Shown: positions 34,689 to 42,002 of the stretch, one piece after another
How the letters are laid out: each line of letters starts with the position of its first letter
Position numbering within the stretch: the first letter of the stretch is position 1
From: an uncultured Christensenellaceae bacterium
GTDB taxonomy: Bacteria > Bacillota > Clostridia > Christensenellales > Aristaeellaceae
DNA length: 42,002 nt
Direction of reading: 5' to 3'
NCBI GenBank assembly: GCA_905234985.1
Contig: CAJOJQ010000025.1
Coordinates: 1 to 42,002 of the forward strand
The notes under the pieces: model-generated
Seen by the model: the letters and a program-made list of their open reading frames with translations, nothing else
The model's database searches: none
Told to the model about the DNA's origin: nothing
Position numbers and translations under genes: made by a program

Positions 34689-36083
34689 TTACTGCGCTTC
34701 GGGATATACCTGCTCGCCAGCCTCATCGAACACAGCATAGCCGGGATGAGCGTCAGCACAGTTTTTTGCGTATTGGAAAACGTGAAACGCGCCGAGCTGG
34801 GACGCTTTGTCATTCCAGCTTTTCCGCACTCGGAAAAATACAGTTTTATGATATTGATCGTAAAACCGCTGGGAAAAGGAAGCACGCCTCTCCTGGGCTT
34901 CGACGGATTGGTCTTTCGGGCGCTCATACTGCAGCATGACGGTATTGGAGGCTTCCCGGACGGAGGATGCGTTTCTGAGCGCGGCCAGCAGTTTCGATCC
35001 CAATTCCTGTTTTATGAAAGCAAGCTGCATGGCGCAATCGCCAACGGATATACTGCGTCCACGCGCAAAGGCCAGCAGCGCTTCTTTCCGGCTGGGGTAC
35101 GTCCACTGGGCGAGCCCATAGCCGTGGCGGTCATCCGCAAAATGCGTATATGCGCCGTTATCGACAGCAGCGGTGTATTCCTCATCTGTCATCCCCAGCG
35201 CCTTGTTCCCCGTGGTTTGCAAATTGATGGATTTCAGCCCGGATTCGGCATAGAAATTGCCCATCAGCCCGGCCACACCGCAATCATTGCGGATAAAAGA
35301 AGAAAGGGTATTCCAGATGGTTTTCTCGTCAAGCTGGGTCGGAGCGGGCTGGTTAGGAATGGGTTGGATAGGATCAGGATGAGTCGGAGCGGGCTGGTTC
35401 TGCACAGGGTTCTCGTCCTTTTCCGGTTCTTTAGTCTCATCTTCCTCCAACAGCCGCGCCACATCCCGCCGCACCGTTTCCATATCCTTTCCATACCGCT
35501 TGAACCAATCGTAGATGTCCGAATGATTGGAGCCAAGCCCCAGTTTATAGCTGTCCTGATGGCAGAGGATCGTGGGGATGGTCACGCCGCCGCAGTCAGC
35601 GGTACCTAGGGGATCAATATGGAACTGCTTGCAAAGATAAGCAGTGAGTTCGCAGGCTTCGGTGTAAATCTTCTCAAAATAACTTGTGTCGTTCTTGTTA
35701 TCCTCGCAGATCTCAAACTGAATCCAGCCGTTATTGCAGCTTCCCTTTCTGCCGCTGCCGCAACCCCAGGGCCGGTAATCCCAGGGCATGGTTTGCACGG
35801 TCGTGACCGTACCGTCCGCCAGTTTGCCGATCCAGCAGTTCATTCCCGCTTTCCGGGTGACATGATTCCAATCGTTGTTGTAAGGATTCTTTCCAAGCCT
35901 CTCCAGCCACTCCGCCCGGTCAGGCGCGTCATCGCTGGGCTGGACATACCGTTTGAGGTTGGGATTGTTGGCTCCGGTGTCATGCCACAGGACGCCTTTG
36001 ATCCGCATCTTGCCGGTGCCCTTATAGCAGGAGCTTTGCGTCTGCATACAGACCAGAGGCGGATTCTTTTCACTGTATTTCAT
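34689..36083 (-). CDS. Phage endolysin: amidase plus tail-lysozyme-type domain
   Basis: A 464-residue, two-domain peptidoglycan hydrolase. The N-terminal half is an Amidase_2/PGRP-type N-acetylmuramoyl-L-alanine amidase (GVLWHDTGAN, NHVTRKAGMNCWIGKLADGTV, GWIQFEICED, LCHQDSYKLG). A Pro/Gln/Glu-rich linker with repeats of NQPAPTHPDPIQP follows. The C-terminal domain (NDCGVAGLMGNFYAESGL, GYGLAQWTYPSRKEALL) resembles the phage tail lysozyme fold. The ATG at 36083 follows TTTTGGAGGGC. No signal peptide, as expected if the holin lets it out. It belongs to the lysis module of the prophage. Confidence 0.9.
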   Translation of the reverse strand: MKYSEKNPPLVCMQTQSSCYKGTGKMRIKGVLWHDTGANNPNLKRYVQPSDDAPDRAEWLERLGKNPYNNDWNHVTRKAGMNCWIGKLADGTVTTVQTMPWDYRPWGCGSGRKGSCNNGWIQFEICEDNKNDTSYFEKIYTEACELTAYLCKQFHIDPLGTADCGGVTIPTILCHQDSYKLGLGSNHSDIYDWFKRYGKDMETVRRDVARLLEEDETKEPEKDENPVQNQPAPTHPDPIQPIPNQPAPTQLDEKTIWNTLSSFIRNDCGVAGLMGNFYAESGLKSINLQTTGNKALGMTDEEYTAAVDNGAYTHFADDRHGYGLAQWTYPSRKEALLAFARGRSISVGDCAMQLAFIKQELGSKLLAALRNASSVREASNTVMLQYERPKDQSVEAQERRASFSQRFYDQYHKTVFFRVRKSWNDKASQLGAFHVFQYAKNCADAHPGYAVFDEAGEQVYPEAQ

Positions 36084-36096
36084 ATAGCCCTCCAAA

Positions 36097-36127
36097 AGAA
36101 AAAGGGCGGCCAGTTTCCCAGCCGCCC
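36097..36127 (-). terminator. Terminator after the deacetylase gene
   Basis: GGGCGGC (36127-36121 on the minus strand) and GCCGCCC (36110-36104) form a stem over a 10-base loop, followed by TTTTTCTTTT. It lies 50 bases after the deacetylase stop and just before the endolysin ribosome site, so it would reduce but perhaps not abolish read-through. Confidence 0.7.
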
Positions 36128-36177
36128 GAATCGTTGATCAGTTATTCAGTGCGGTATTTACGCTGTTATGTGTTTTC

Positions 36178-37506
36178 TCAGTAAGTGGGTGTAACGTTGC
36201 AGAACACTTCGCCGGACACCATTTCCTGTTTGTAATGGATGAACAGTTCTTCCACCGTCACGCACATATAGCCGCTCTCATACAACCATTCCGTGACAAG
36301 CCGGCAGGACTCCGCGGCATTGTCCACAGTATCGTGCATGCGGATGACCGCCCCGTCGTGAACCTGCTTCTTCACAGTGTACAGCACTTCATTGGGCGGC
36401 CTGCCGCTGCCATCCCCGGCGTCCACATCATAGGCGATCATGGGCATATCAACTCCCGCCTCAATAAAACGCTCAAAGCGGTCATATGGCGCGCGGAACA
36501 GCCAGGGGCTTAATCCCCAGATGGCGGATGTCAGCGCTTCCATGTGCAATGTATCTTCCTGAATATGATCCGCCGAGGACTTGCTGGCATGCCTGTAGTG
36601 GTGGCTCTGGAGAGAATGCAGCTCATCGTGCGCACGAAGGGCGATGTCGGGATTCTCTTCGATCTGCGTCCCGATCATGAAAAAAGTGGCCTGGGCCCCG
36701 TTTCTCCGCAGCGCGTTCAGCACTTTCGCGGTGTTCTCATATACCGGGCCGTCATCGAAGGTCAGCGCCACCATTTTATACCGGGAATTATCTGTCTGGC
36801 GCTCCCCGTAAGCGGTCATCATGCCCCGGAGCGCGTTATACGGAACGGTCACATACATGAGGGAGGTCTCACCGGGATAGAGCGTTTTCGCTTCGTATAC
36901 CAGCGTCAGGCACACCGGCCCCAGCAGAAAAGGCGTATTCATGAGTGTTTCCTTCCGGCAGAGGCCGTTGAGCGCCGCGTAGTTTGCTTCCTGATTTGCG
37001 AAGTATCCGTCCAGCTCGATATAGGCGGTCTCGGCCAGCACATCCCATGCTTCGCTTTCCTCGCCCAGGATATCCACCAGCGTCACCTGCTCGCCGGACG
37101 TCATATCGAAAACCCGGCAGGCAAAGGGAGAGCGCAGTTGTTTCCTGTTATAGCTCTCCCTGGCAAGCACCAGGAAGCTCAGGCAGCTATCCCCGGAGCG
37201 GGTATTTACCACATGGACATCCAGTCGGCTGTTCCGTTTGGGGCTTACCGTCCTTTGCAGCCCAGGAGAGAGCTGCGCGCCGAAAGCGTCCACAAGGCAG
37301 TTGATTTCTTTATCCACTTCCGGCCGCGTGGTATGCACATACTCCCTGGAAACGAAGGACTGGCCGTTGTTGGTTTTTCCTTCAGATACGGTGTAGGTCA
37401 CCCGAAAACAATCCGGGAAGGCATACGCTTTCTCCGAGAGGGCGGACAGCGGCAGGAGAAGCAGTACGAGACACAGGATGATACATAGAGAAAGCAGTCG
37501 TTTCAT
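36178..37506 (-). CDS. Secreted PdaC-like polysaccharide deacetylase
   Basis: A 442-residue exported protein. Signal peptide at 1-29 (MKRLLSLCIILCLVLLLLP then cleavage near AYA). The N-terminal region (30-240) resembles DUF4163/DUF3298 (YVHTTRPEVDKEINCLVDAF, FDMTSGEQVTLVDIL), and a NodB deacetylase domain follows: ALTFDDGP (catalytic and metal Asp), HHYRH (two metal His), FRAPYDRF, YDVDAGDG and IRMHDTV. This DUF-plus-NodB layout is that of Bacillus PdaC, which deacetylates peptidoglycan. ATG at 37506 has GGAGG seven bases upstream. Unusually it lies between holin and endolysin in a prophage. Confidence 0.88.
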   Translation of the reverse strand: MKRLLSLCIILCLVLLLLPLSALSEKAYAFPDCFRVTYTVSEGKTNNGQSFVSREYVHTTRPEVDKEINCLVDAFGAQLSPGLQRTVSPKRNSRLDVHVVNTRSGDSCLSFLVLARESYNRKQLRSPFACRVFDMTSGEQVTLVDILGEESEAWDVLAETAYIELDGYFANQEANYAALNGLCRKETLMNTPFLLGPVCLTLVYEAKTLYPGETSLMYVTVPYNALRGMMTAYGERQTDNSRYKMVALTFDDGPVYENTAKVLNALRRNGAQATFFMIGTQIEENPDIALRAHDELHSLQSHHYRHASKSSADHIQEDTLHMEALTSAIWGLSPWLFRAPYDRFERFIEAGVDMPMIAYDVDAGDGSGRPPNEVLYTVKKQVHDGAVIRMHDTVDNAAESCRLVTEWLYESGYMCVTVEELFIHYKQEMVSGEVFCNVTPTY

Positions 37507-37519
37507 TTGCATCCCTCCA

Positions 37520-37975
37520 TTATCCTTTTTCGGACGTTTCTTTGTCGTTTTTCGCTTCTTTCTCCTCACGGCGATGAAGCTGAGAAAGAATCTCTTTCAG
37601 TTTTTCGGGGACAGGCAGGCCGATGTAGGCGGCGTTCTCCAGCAGGGAAAGCCCCTCATTGCTCAGGTAGAAGCAAATCACCGCGCCGCGCAGAGCGCTG
37701 CCAGTTCCTACCACATGCACGTCCACGATATTGGCGATGCCCACCATGATCAGGATCAGGGCCTTTTTGAAAATGCCCTTGAAACCCACCCTGCTGGACA
37801 GAGTCTTGTCCAACACGGCGCACATGATACCGGTAACGTAGTCCAATACCATGAAAATGATCAGAGCGATCAGCATACCGTCCAGGCCCCCCATAAAAAA
37901 GCCAAGCCAGCCCCCAATGGCAGCACAGGCGGCCTGAATCTTGGCCCAGAGCAAGTCAACAGAAAAATCACGCAT
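37520..37975 (-). CDS. Phage holin (Cph1/toxin-secretion holin family)
   Basis: A 151-residue membrane protein with hydrophobic segments at about 18-50 and 75-100 (FFMGGLDGMLIALIIFMVLDYVTGI; ALILIMVGIANIVDV), the DYVTG motif and a charged Lys/Glu tail, typical of the holin_4/Cph1 family. It would form membrane lesions through which the endolysin escapes. TAGGAGG lies eight bases before the ATG. It is directly followed by the deacetylase gene. Confidence 0.88.
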   Translation of the reverse strand: MRDFSVDLLWAKIQAACAAIGGWLGFFMGGLDGMLIALIIFMVLDYVTGIMCAVLDKTLSSRVGFKGIFKKALILIMVGIANIVDVHVVGTGSALRGAVICFYLSNEGLSLLENAAYIGLPVPEKLKEILSQLHRREEKEAKNDKETSEKG

Positions 37976-38014
37976 AGTCAAATCCTCCTATTTTTTTGAG
38001 ATAGAAAACCCACA

Positions 38015-38244
38015 TCAGGTGTACCGTACTTTCCTGCCATCTTTCTCGAACACATAAAAGTAGCAGTGGTACTTCCTGCTGTGGGTCTGGTTTTTCGCCT
38101 GCCAATCGGCAGTGAGGCGATTTTTCGCCAGCAGCACAAACAAGTCCCTGGGATAGAAGCCGGCCTTCACCGCTTCATTGGCAATGAACACATGGCTCAG
38201 ATACTGCGTTCCGCTGCTCACTTTATCCTGGTTTTTGAAAATTA
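38015..38244 (-). pseudogene. C-terminal fragment of a phage DNA methyltransferase
   Basis: Residues IFKNQDKVSSGTQYLSH to the end continue exactly in frame from the N-terminal fragment at 39396-39809 once the IS630-like element and one TA are removed (…RVLKPHGIL|IFKNQDKV…). The sequence after the motif is typical of the last strands of a Rossmann methyltransferase. The insertion also supplied an ATG from the element's end (38257), so an 80-residue frame beginning MTFTI remains open, but without the SAM site it should be inactive. Confidence 0.82.
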
Positions 38245-39395
38245 TAGTAAACGTCATAATTTATTTTACTTTACATTGACTAGAAGCATGTGTTATACTT
38301 TCTCCTGAGGGAGGCGAAAACATGAATCTAAGGAAGTATAACACCGATCCAGCAATCCTTTTGGAACAAGGTAAAGCAATAATGACGTCGTCAGATGAGT
38401 CAAAGTACCTGTTTCGCGTTTTTGCAGTCAATATGGTTCTTTCTGGCACTCCCGCATCCCAAGTTGGAGCGTCCGCAGGCTATACCAAGGCTGCTGTTAC
38501 AGGCTGGGTAAAAACTGTAGACGAGAAAGGGTTTGAGGCGCTTCGGCCGCAGCAACGTCCTGGACGGCCCACCAAGCTTACAGACCAGCAACTGAAGGAG
38601 ATTGATACAGTCATCCAAACCGATCCCAAAGAGCACGATCTCAAGGTATGGGATGGGCCGTCGCTTTCTGCCTATATCAAGTCACAGTATGGCGTTGATA
38701 TAAGTATCAGGCAATGCCAGCGCTTGTTTCGGAATCTCGGATATTCGCATATTCGCCCTCAACCCTATCCCAGTAAAGGAAACGAGGATACAGAGGAACG
38801 AAATGCCTTTAAAAAAACCGAACCGAGATAGAGAAAGACGAGTCCCTGATCCTTGTATATCAGGACGAGGTGCACTTTCAGATTCAAACCACTGTAACTT
38901 CTGGATGGTACAAGACCAACCGTAAAGTCTTTTCCTGGTCGCTTCAAGACGTCATACAGTGGGTTTGTTATTCCTGAAAGCGGAATACTGTTTACCGCAA
39001 AACCGGAAAAATTCAACTACGAGACGACCATTGATTCTGTCCGCTCCTTCCTTACAGCGCATCCTGTACCCGAAGGTAAAAAGTATGCTTTAGTGATGGA
39101 TAATGCCCCGTGGCACAAGAAAACAATGCGTCTTATTGAGCAGGAAATGCTGCCAGAGTATGAAGACATCAGGAAATCCGTGGCCTTCATTAAGCTACCA
39201 CCTTACTCTCCCGATCTTAATCCCATTGAGCAGGTCTGGCGTATAACGAGACGTGAAAACACGCACAATGTTTTCTTTTCCTCGTTGTCACTCTTGGAGT
39301 CAACGGTTGATTCAGCCTTTGCTGCTTGGGCTACGCCTAACAACCAATTGAAATCTCTCTGCACCTTTAAGTAAAATCAATTTTGACGTTCACTA
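38245..39395 (+). mobile_element. IS630-family insertion sequence
   Basis: The ends are inverted repeats of 29 bases with three mismatches (38243-38271 and 39369-39397; both begin TATAGT.AACGTCA read inward). The element is flanked by a TA dinucleotide at each side (38243-38244 and 39396-39397), the target duplication of IS630/Tc1-type transposons. It is about 1.15 kb and carries one broken transposase gene. Removing it with one TA rejoins the methyltransferase reading frame. Confidence 0.93.
38322..39374 (+). pseudogene. IS630 transposase, frameshifted
   Basis: Frame 1 (38322-38831) has the N-terminal HTH domains (SAGYTKAAVTGWVK, RPGRPTKLTDQQLKEID). At the slippery T TTA AAA AAA stretch near 38807-38817 a -1 shift would continue into the catalytic part with the first Asp (VYQDEVHFQIQT), as in IS630 members that use programmed frameshifting. 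A second, non-programmed shift near 38906-38921 is needed to reach TRPTVKSFPGRFKTSYSGF and the rest: LVMDNAPWHKK (second Asp) and PPYSPDLNPIEQVW (Glu), ending at 39374. The second shift makes the gene very probably inactive. Confidence 0.85.
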
Positions 39396-39809
39396 TAAAA
39401 TACCGTGCGGCTTCAGCACACGGTACGCTTCTTTCAAACTGTCGATATAGAACTGGTGCAGCGCTTTCTCATTGGGATACACCCCGAATCGCCGGTTGAT
39501 GATGTTCCCGATCCTGCCAGCAAGGGATTTCCCTGTCGTCGCCAGGAAGGGCGGGTCGAGGATCATGCAGTTCAGCGAACTGTCCGCAATGGGAAGATCC
39601 CGGCAGTCTGCTTTCTCGATGCCCGGACCGCTTGGATACAGGTCAAACCGCAGTCTGGGCTGTTTTACGGCGCCGTCCCTGTAGAACTGCCCTCTGCTGT
39701 AGGTGGGATCGCAGTCGATCACCCCGGAAGGAACGTGAAGGCGGAGAATATTCAGAAGAATCTCCGTCTGGTCATAGGAAATGCTGCGAATAATGTCCAA
39801 TGGAATCAC
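39396..39809 (-). pseudogene. N-terminal fragment of a phage DNA methyltransferase
   Basis: 137 residues from a GTG at 39809. It contains the DPPF catalytic motif (NCMILDPPFLATTGKS), an upstream CDPTYSRGQFY segment and LKEAYRVLKPHGIL, where the IS630-like element interrupts it and supplies a TAG. The motif set is that of an N6-adenine/N4-cytosine DNA methyltransferase of the small phage type. The remaining 75 residues are at 38015-38244; the intact protein would be about 213 residues. Loss of the gene removes methylation rather than structural functions. Confidence 0.85.
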
Positions 39810-39854
39810 CCCCGATCTTTATGAGAAAAAACCTGATACCTGGGTATCGCTGCT

Positions 39855-42002
39855 TTATATTCCAAACGCTACCCAGTCACAATCGCGCGCTGTGCTGTAA
39901 GAACCGCCCACAGTGGCATAGCAGCCTGACGCGGTTTTGCTGTATACTTTTATCACACCGCCGCTTCCCGTCCAGTTGCTGCCGGTGGTCGCGTAGTTTA
40001 TGACGACATACGGAGCCGACGTGAACCCCGCGCTGGAATAGTCGATATACACATTGGTGCTGGAACTGACGCTGACCGTGCCATAGGCGATTTTGAAGGG
40101 CAACCGGGCGGCGGGGATTGTTCCTGCTGTAAGGTTGGAGGCATTGTTCGCGCCCAGATTGCTCCGGGCAGAAGCAGCGTCAGCCGCCCCCGTTCCCCCG
40201 TTTGCGATGGGGACGGGCGAAGCCATGCCTGAATGAAACACCCGGTAGGCGTACCACGCCCCAGCGTCAGCTACACGAAGCAGAACCGCGTTGTCCAGGC
40301 TCGGAGCATAGCTCTTAGTCCGCACTTCCAGCATCCGCCTGTTGTTGCCGGACGAATCTTCCCATGCGGCAAAAGAGGACGCTCCCGCATAGCTGCCTTC
40401 AAAGACGGTGCGGTTTGTCGTATCGTTATAGGTGGGAATCAGATAAACGGAAGGGTACAGGTAGCTCTGAATAGTCAGATTTCCTGTCATGGTATCGCCG
40501 GTTTTGGATACTGCGCCGAGGTAATACCGGGCAAGCGCCGCGCTTGAACCGCCAGTGCCGCCGTTTTCAATGCTCAGCGGCGAAGACAGCTTCAGCGGCC
40601 ACCCTAAATCCACACATCCGGACGTTTCCGCGATCTTGCCGAAGGCTATGCCCTGGCCGTCTGACAGAATATCCATGATGACCTGCTTCGTGCCGATGCT
40701 CACGGACTGTTCCACATAGGCGAAGGAATCCTTCAGCCGGATTTTGATGTCATAGCTGTACAGCGGGCTGAAGCTCTGGGACAGCACATGGTTGAGGACG
40801 GTAATGTCATACTGCCCGGCGGTGGTGGAGCTTTCAGCCAGCGTCCATGTGGATGCAGTAGACAGTTTGTAGTAGACGTAATACTCTGTGGCGTTTGCGT
40901 TTCCCAAGCTGGAAATCGCCCCACGGAATTGGATGCGGACATAGCTGCTGTCCCGCTGCGATTCTGTGCCCGCCGCGTTGCAGCGATCCGCCGCGAACTG
41001 CCGGATGGAGGGATAGGAGTAATCCAGGATAGTGAGAGAACGGGTATCCGTAGACGTCCGTCCGCGTGAATCGGTGACGGTCACGGTCAGCGTCATATAC
41101 CCGGAAAGGGTCAGGTATTTGCTGGCGGTAAAGGAAGCCGTCGTGTAGGTGACACCATCCAATGTGGCGCGGTACGCGGTGATCGTGCTCATATAACGGC
41201 CCAGGGCCGTGATAGTGACGGAAGGCTTGCTCAGCCCCCGCACATACGCGCCGATAGTTTGCTGGACGGTCGTTTCGCTGTCCGAATGGGTAATGTCCGA
41301 TATATACGGCGTTACCCAGGAGGGCAGCGTTGCCGTCAGGGTACACGTCCTGCTGCCGGTCAGCACCCCGCCGTAATAGGTATCGCAGGTGATGGTGACC
41401 AGGCACGAGGTGGCGTTGGGGATTTCATACGCCAGGGACATGGGAACCGTCCAGGAGGTGGAATCTCCCACGTTCGTCGCAATGGTACCGTTCGTCTGGC
41501 CGAAGGAGTAGGTGAGGGTGTGCGTGGCCCCCGTGCTCTGCCGGTTGGTGTACACGGTAATGCTGGTTCCCATATCAGCGGACGTGGCCGATAGTGATGG
41601 AGAAGAAACCGCCTCGTCGTAGTTGACCGTGAGGGTGACGTCCGTCCACATGAGGTAGTTTTTGGAATACCCCTGGCTGCTCTGCTCCGGGCTGGGATTG
41701 TAGATCAGGAAGGTATTATTGCCACCCGTTATATAGCTGGCCATGGCCGTGAGCAAATCGCCGGTGATGCTATAAGAAGTCAGGTTATCGTAAAATGATC
41801 CCTGCATTGTTCCGAGGGCTGTTCCAACATAATCCGAGCCTGTGACCCCTTCCTTGGACGCCTCCTGATAATTTGATCTACGCCAATAGACGGTTTTTGT
41901 GTGGCTCGCGCCATAGCCCGCTTTATCCGATTTGATATCAAAGATCAGGGCGTTGATCACTTTGTTCGTCAGGTTCATGCCGGGAAAGTGGATGATGCCC
42001 AC
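39855..42002 (-). CDS. Phage tail/minor structural protein (5' end outside the window)
   Basis: At least 715 residues, continuing beyond the right edge. The N-terminal part is rich in Ser/Thr and beta structure, with repeated immunoglobulin-like segments (SPSLSATSADMGTSITVYTN; TLTATLPSWVTPYISDI; KPSVTITALGRY), the style of DUF859-type siphovirus minor structural proteins. The C-terminal third has tail-fibre linkers IENGGTGGSSAALARYYLGA and PIANGGTGAADAASARSNLG, and a final beta-rich tip. It is the most upstream (rightmost) gene seen of the leftward late region. Confidence 0.85.
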   Translation of the reverse strand: MGIIHFPGMNLTNKVINALIFDIKSDKAGYGASHTKTVYWRRSNYQEASKEGVTGSDYVGTALGTMQGSFYDNLTSYSITGDLLTAMASYITGGNNTFLIYNPSPEQSSQGYSKNYLMWTDVTLTVNYDEAVSSPSLSATSADMGTSITVYTNRQSTGATHTLTYSFGQTNGTIATNVGDSTSWTVPMSLAYEIPNATSCLVTITCDTYYGGVLTGSRTCTLTATLPSWVTPYISDITHSDSETTVQQTIGAYVRGLSKPSVTITALGRYMSTITAYRATLDGVTYTTASFTASKYLTLSGYMTLTVTVTDSRGRTSTDTRSLTILDYSYPSIRQFAADRCNAAGTESQRDSSYVRIQFRGAISSLGNANATEYYVYYKLSTASTWTLAESSTTAGQYDITVLNHVLSQSFSPLYSYDIKIRLKDSFAYVEQSVSIGTKQVIMDILSDGQGIAFGKIAETSGCVDLGWPLKLSSPLSIENGGTGGSSAALARYYLGAVSKTGDTMTGNLTIQSYLYPSVYLIPTYNDTTNRTVFEGSYAGASSFAAWEDSSGNNRRMLEVRTKSYAPSLDNAVLLRVADAGAWYAYRVFHSGMASPVPIANGGTGAADAASARSNLGANNASNLTAGTIPAARLPFKIAYGTVSVSSSTNVYIDYSSAGFTSAPYVVINYATTGSNWTGSGGVIKVYSKTASGCYATVGGSYSTARDCDWVAFGI

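Noticed and set aside
34676..34927. Upstream extension of the zinc-finger gene
   Set aside because: It overlaps the well-supported endolysin C-terminus, while the ATG at 34675 has its own AGGAGG.

Overview
The window looks like the chromosome of a GC-rich member of the Clostridia (Bacillota), probably an anaerobic gut-type fermenter. The reasons are strong AAGGAGG-type ribosome sites, a GlgC/GlgD pair, an electron-bifurcating [FeFe]-hydrogenase operon, Rrf2-controlled cysteine synthesis, and mobile elements built like those of gut clostridia (tyrosine-recombinase element, multi-recombinase prophage, IS21-like and IS630-like sequences). The species cannot be named from the sequence.

Layout. 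(1) 1-2893 is the right end of an integrated element: an IS21-like terminus, a small HTH regulator, a small unknown ORF, an excisionase and a tyrosine integrase. It stops against the last 16 codons of rpsI (ribosomal protein S9) and the rpsI terminator, so the element sits in the 3' end of rpsI. (2) 2971-6310 is chromosomal: an MscS channel, a VanY-like carboxypeptidase, and an Rrf2 repressor divergent from cysK. A cysteine-rich leader peptide with mutually exclusive antiterminator and terminator structures precedes cysK. (3) 6374-12583 is a leftward glycogen operon glgB-glgC-glgD-glgA. A divergent giant gene (12741-20144) encodes a cyclic beta-1,2-glucan synthase-like protein. (4) 20201-23268 holds a D-cysteine desulfhydrase/DUF362 ferredoxin pair, then an XRE regulator divergent from a small unknown gene whose promoter lies between two near-identical palindromes. 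(5) 23614-28685 is a complete hydCBA-type operon for an NAD-linked [FeFe] hydrogenase, including a histidine-kinase-like ATPase and a small 2Fe-2S protein.

(6) From about 28.7 kb to the right edge lies one end of a prophage read leftward: tail protein, DNA methyltransferase (cut in two by an IS630-family element), holin, a secreted polysaccharide deacetylase, endolysin, a zinc-finger HTH protein, a SHOCT-like small protein, and three large serine recombinases. The recombinase farthest left has lost its catalytic N-terminus beside an IS-like terminal repeat. The next-to-endolysin recombinase has its best start codon knocked out of frame by an A7 tract.

The most notable points are the cysteine attenuator before cysK, the rpsI attachment site, the two-palindrome switch, the recombinase cassette continuous with the lysis genes, and the reconstructable split methyltransferase.
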